Shown here: in pieces, positions 5,569 through 6,735 of the stretch
Position numbering within the stretch: position 1 is the stretch's first letter
How the letters are laid out: the number at the start of each line of letters is the position of its first letter
Origin: an uncultured Coriobacteriaceae bacterium
Lineage (GTDB): Bacteria; Actinomycetota; Coriobacteriia; Coriobacteriales; QAMH01
Assembly: GCA_902783925.1 (NCBI GenBank)
Contig: CACZSV010000065.1
Location: forward strand, 1 to 6,735
Direction: 5' to 3'
Length of the DNA: 6,735 bases
The notes under the pieces: generated by a model
Told to the model about the DNA's origin: nothing
The model's input: the letters and a program-made list of their open reading frames with translations, nothing else
The model's database searches: none
Position numbers and translations under genes: made by a program

Positions 5569-6707
5569 TGTGCACTCGCCTTCTCGTCAACGATACTAAC
5601 TGGTTGACAGCTCGGTCTTCCAAGGAGGGCGTCAACATTCGCGGCGAACACGTCTACATGCGCTGTAGGGAGCACGACTTGTATTTTCCCGCCGAATCCT
5701 CCGCCGTGTATACGTGCCGAACCACATCCATCGAGCGCGATATCGCAGCAGGCAAGTGCGACCATGGCGCCCTGTCGCGCCGATCCGCTGGTGGAGATAT
5801 TCTGTAAATACTGGGCAGAAGAGATGCCCGAACGCTGCGAGAGCGCGACGAAGCGAGCGATATCGTTACGCTTGAGGGCATTGATACGTTCATGAACGAG
5901 TTTATCTTCGTTGAAATAATGCAATGCGCGCAAGGTCGCGCGGTCTCCTACCACATTACGTAAAACCGACATCTGAGAGAGGAAGGCCCGTTCCTCAACA
6001 TCGTGCAGACGCTCCGCATCGAAAAACTGTGCAACCTGATGCATATCATCTGGTATCTGAGAGAATGCTTCTGTTTCATCATCGTGGCTCACGTGAGAAT
6101 CGACAAGCAACATGCTCCAGTTTTCACTTTCGAAATTGCAGCAAATATGCTCGACGACGGGGGCGTTTTCGTCTGCAAAATCAATAGCCACGATGCCTCC
6201 GTGTGCGATGACGCTTTGGTCCATGAGGCCGCAGGGCTTTCCAAAGAAATCGCATTCTGCTGTGCGTCCCATCTGCGCACGCGTGACATACGGGATATCA
6301 TTTGCTCCAAAGAGACAGTCGAGGCCGCAGATAATCGCGAGCTCGACTGCAGCAGAAGACGAGAGCCCGCCTCCTGAGGCTATATCACTGGTCAGATGCG
6401 CATCGAAGCCACGCACAGGTACGCCATGTGCGATCAACTGAGCAGTACAGCCTCGCACGAGTGCCGCTGTGGTGAACCGTTCGCTTTCTTGGGGTACGAG
6501 CGCGCCGGGAGATCCAAGGTCGAATGCGACATCTGGAAACCCATCGCAAAGCATATGAACGCGAGAATCATCACGAGCTCGCATATGGATCTCGCAGGCA
6601 CAATCGATGGTGGCGGCTAAAACCGTTCCACCTTGATGGTCGACATGGTTCCCAGCGAGCTCGGTACGACCATGTGCGCGCGCAACGACCTGCCATTTCT
6701 CGTTCAT
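5559..6707 (-). CDS. galK: Galactokinase (GHMP kinase family)
   Basis: The 382-residue product phosphorylates galactose at C1 with ATP, the first Leloir step, in the cytosol. All GHMP landmarks are present: HGRTELAGNHVDHQGG (12-27) at the galactokinase signature, the ATP-binding loop GGGLSSSAA (112-120), GLMDQS (160-165) with the likely catalytic Asp163, SGISSAQYLQN (293-303), and the C-terminal HGGGFGG (334-340). The signature differs from the classical GRVNLIGEHTDYNxG; the GRTExxGNHxDHQ form is a known variant in clostridia-like galactokinases. ATG 6707 was chosen because GGAGGT lies 7 nt upstream; a GTG at 6716 would be only 1-3 nt from that site. The 3' end overlaps galT by 10 bp. No galE, galM or regulator is visible. 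The promoter lies beyond the window, or an upstream gene precedes it in the operon. Confidence 0.95.
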   Translation of the reverse strand: MNEKWQVVARAHGRTELAGNHVDHQGGTVLAATIDCACEIHMRARDDSRVHMLCDGFPDVAFDLGSPGALVPQESERFTTAALVRGCTAQLIAHGVPVRGFDAHLTSDIASGGGLSSSAAVELAIICGLDCLFGANDIPYVTRAQMGRTAECDFFGKPCGLMDQSVIAHGGIVAIDFADENAPVVEHICCNFESENWSMLLVDSHVSHDDETEAFSQIPDDMHQVAQFFDAERLHDVEERAFLSQMSVLRNVVGDRATLRALHYFNEDKLVHERINALKRNDIARFVALSQRSGISSAQYLQNISTSGSARQGAMVALACCDIALDGCGSARIHGGGFGGKIQVVLPTAHVDVFAANVDALLGRPSCQPVSIVDEKASAQWI

Positions 6708-6714
6708 AATCGAC

Positions 6715-6720
6715 ACCTCC
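6715..6720 (-). promoter_or_regulatory. Ribosome binding site of galK, decides the start
   Basis: Read leftward this is GGAGGT, 7 nt before the ATG at 6707. It overlaps the alternative in-frame GTG (6714-6716) and therefore excludes that longer start. Only 15 bp of sequence remain to the window edge, too little to judge a promoter. Confidence 0.8.
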
Positions 6721-6735
6721 GCGCGATACGCTGGA

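Noticed and set aside
6003..6441. Overlapping plus-strand ORFs (124 and 109 codons) opposite galK
   Set aside because: Antisense shadows of a gene with complete GHMP motifs; no ribosome binding site or recognisable domain.

Overview
The window looks like a chromosomal stretch from a Gram-positive, mid-GC bacterium. Strong AAGGAGG-type ribosome binding sites, a class II galactose-1-phosphate uridylyltransferase, a GRTELAGNH-type galactokinase, a UPF0371/DUF1846 protein and a SpoVA-like membrane protein together suggest a Coriobacteriia/Eggerthellales-like or clostridial gut anaerobe. This placement rests on family distribution only; no rRNA or other marker is present.

Layout from left to right. 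(1) Positions 1-155, minus strand: the N-terminal 51 codons of a small membrane protein resembling SpoVAE/SpoVAC. It is preceded by a 21-codon, cysteine-bearing ORF (155-220) that has a near-ideal ribosome binding site and is joined to it by TAATG. (2) Positions 221-369: a divergent regulatory region with a perfect 9-bp inverted repeat, a TATACT box facing left and a TATAAT box facing right. (3) Positions 370-1635, plus strand: a radical SAM enzyme of unknown substrate. (4) Positions 1674-2120, minus strand: a MarR-family repressor, convergent with the radical SAM gene, with a promoter and palindromes just upstream. (5) Positions 2121-2371: a 251-bp gap with the marR promoter, three copies of a 17-bp GGGGACAGACCCC element, and a strong GAAA-loop hairpin beyond the 3' end of the next gene. 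(6) Positions 2372-3853, minus strand: a UPF0371/DUF1846 protein. (7) Positions 3854-4038: a gap with four perfect copies of the same 17-bp element plus decayed pieces. (8) Positions 4039-6707, minus strand: galT and galK, overlapping by 10 bp.

How the genes work together. GalK and GalT are the first two Leloir enzymes: galactose is phosphorylated, then galactose-1-phosphate is exchanged with a UDP-sugar. Their overlap implies one translationally coupled transcript. DUF1846 and marR follow on the same strand but are separated by repeat clusters and hairpins, so co-transcription is uncertain. The radical SAM gene appears to be a single-gene unit.

The least explained parts are the GGGGACAGACCCC clusters on both sides of the DUF1846 gene, the tiny Cys-containing ORF opposite the radical SAM gene, and the radical SAM enzyme with its extra cysteines. 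I see no transposase, CRISPR array, tRNA, rRNA or complete new multi-gene system. No gene-free stretch exceeds 300 bp.
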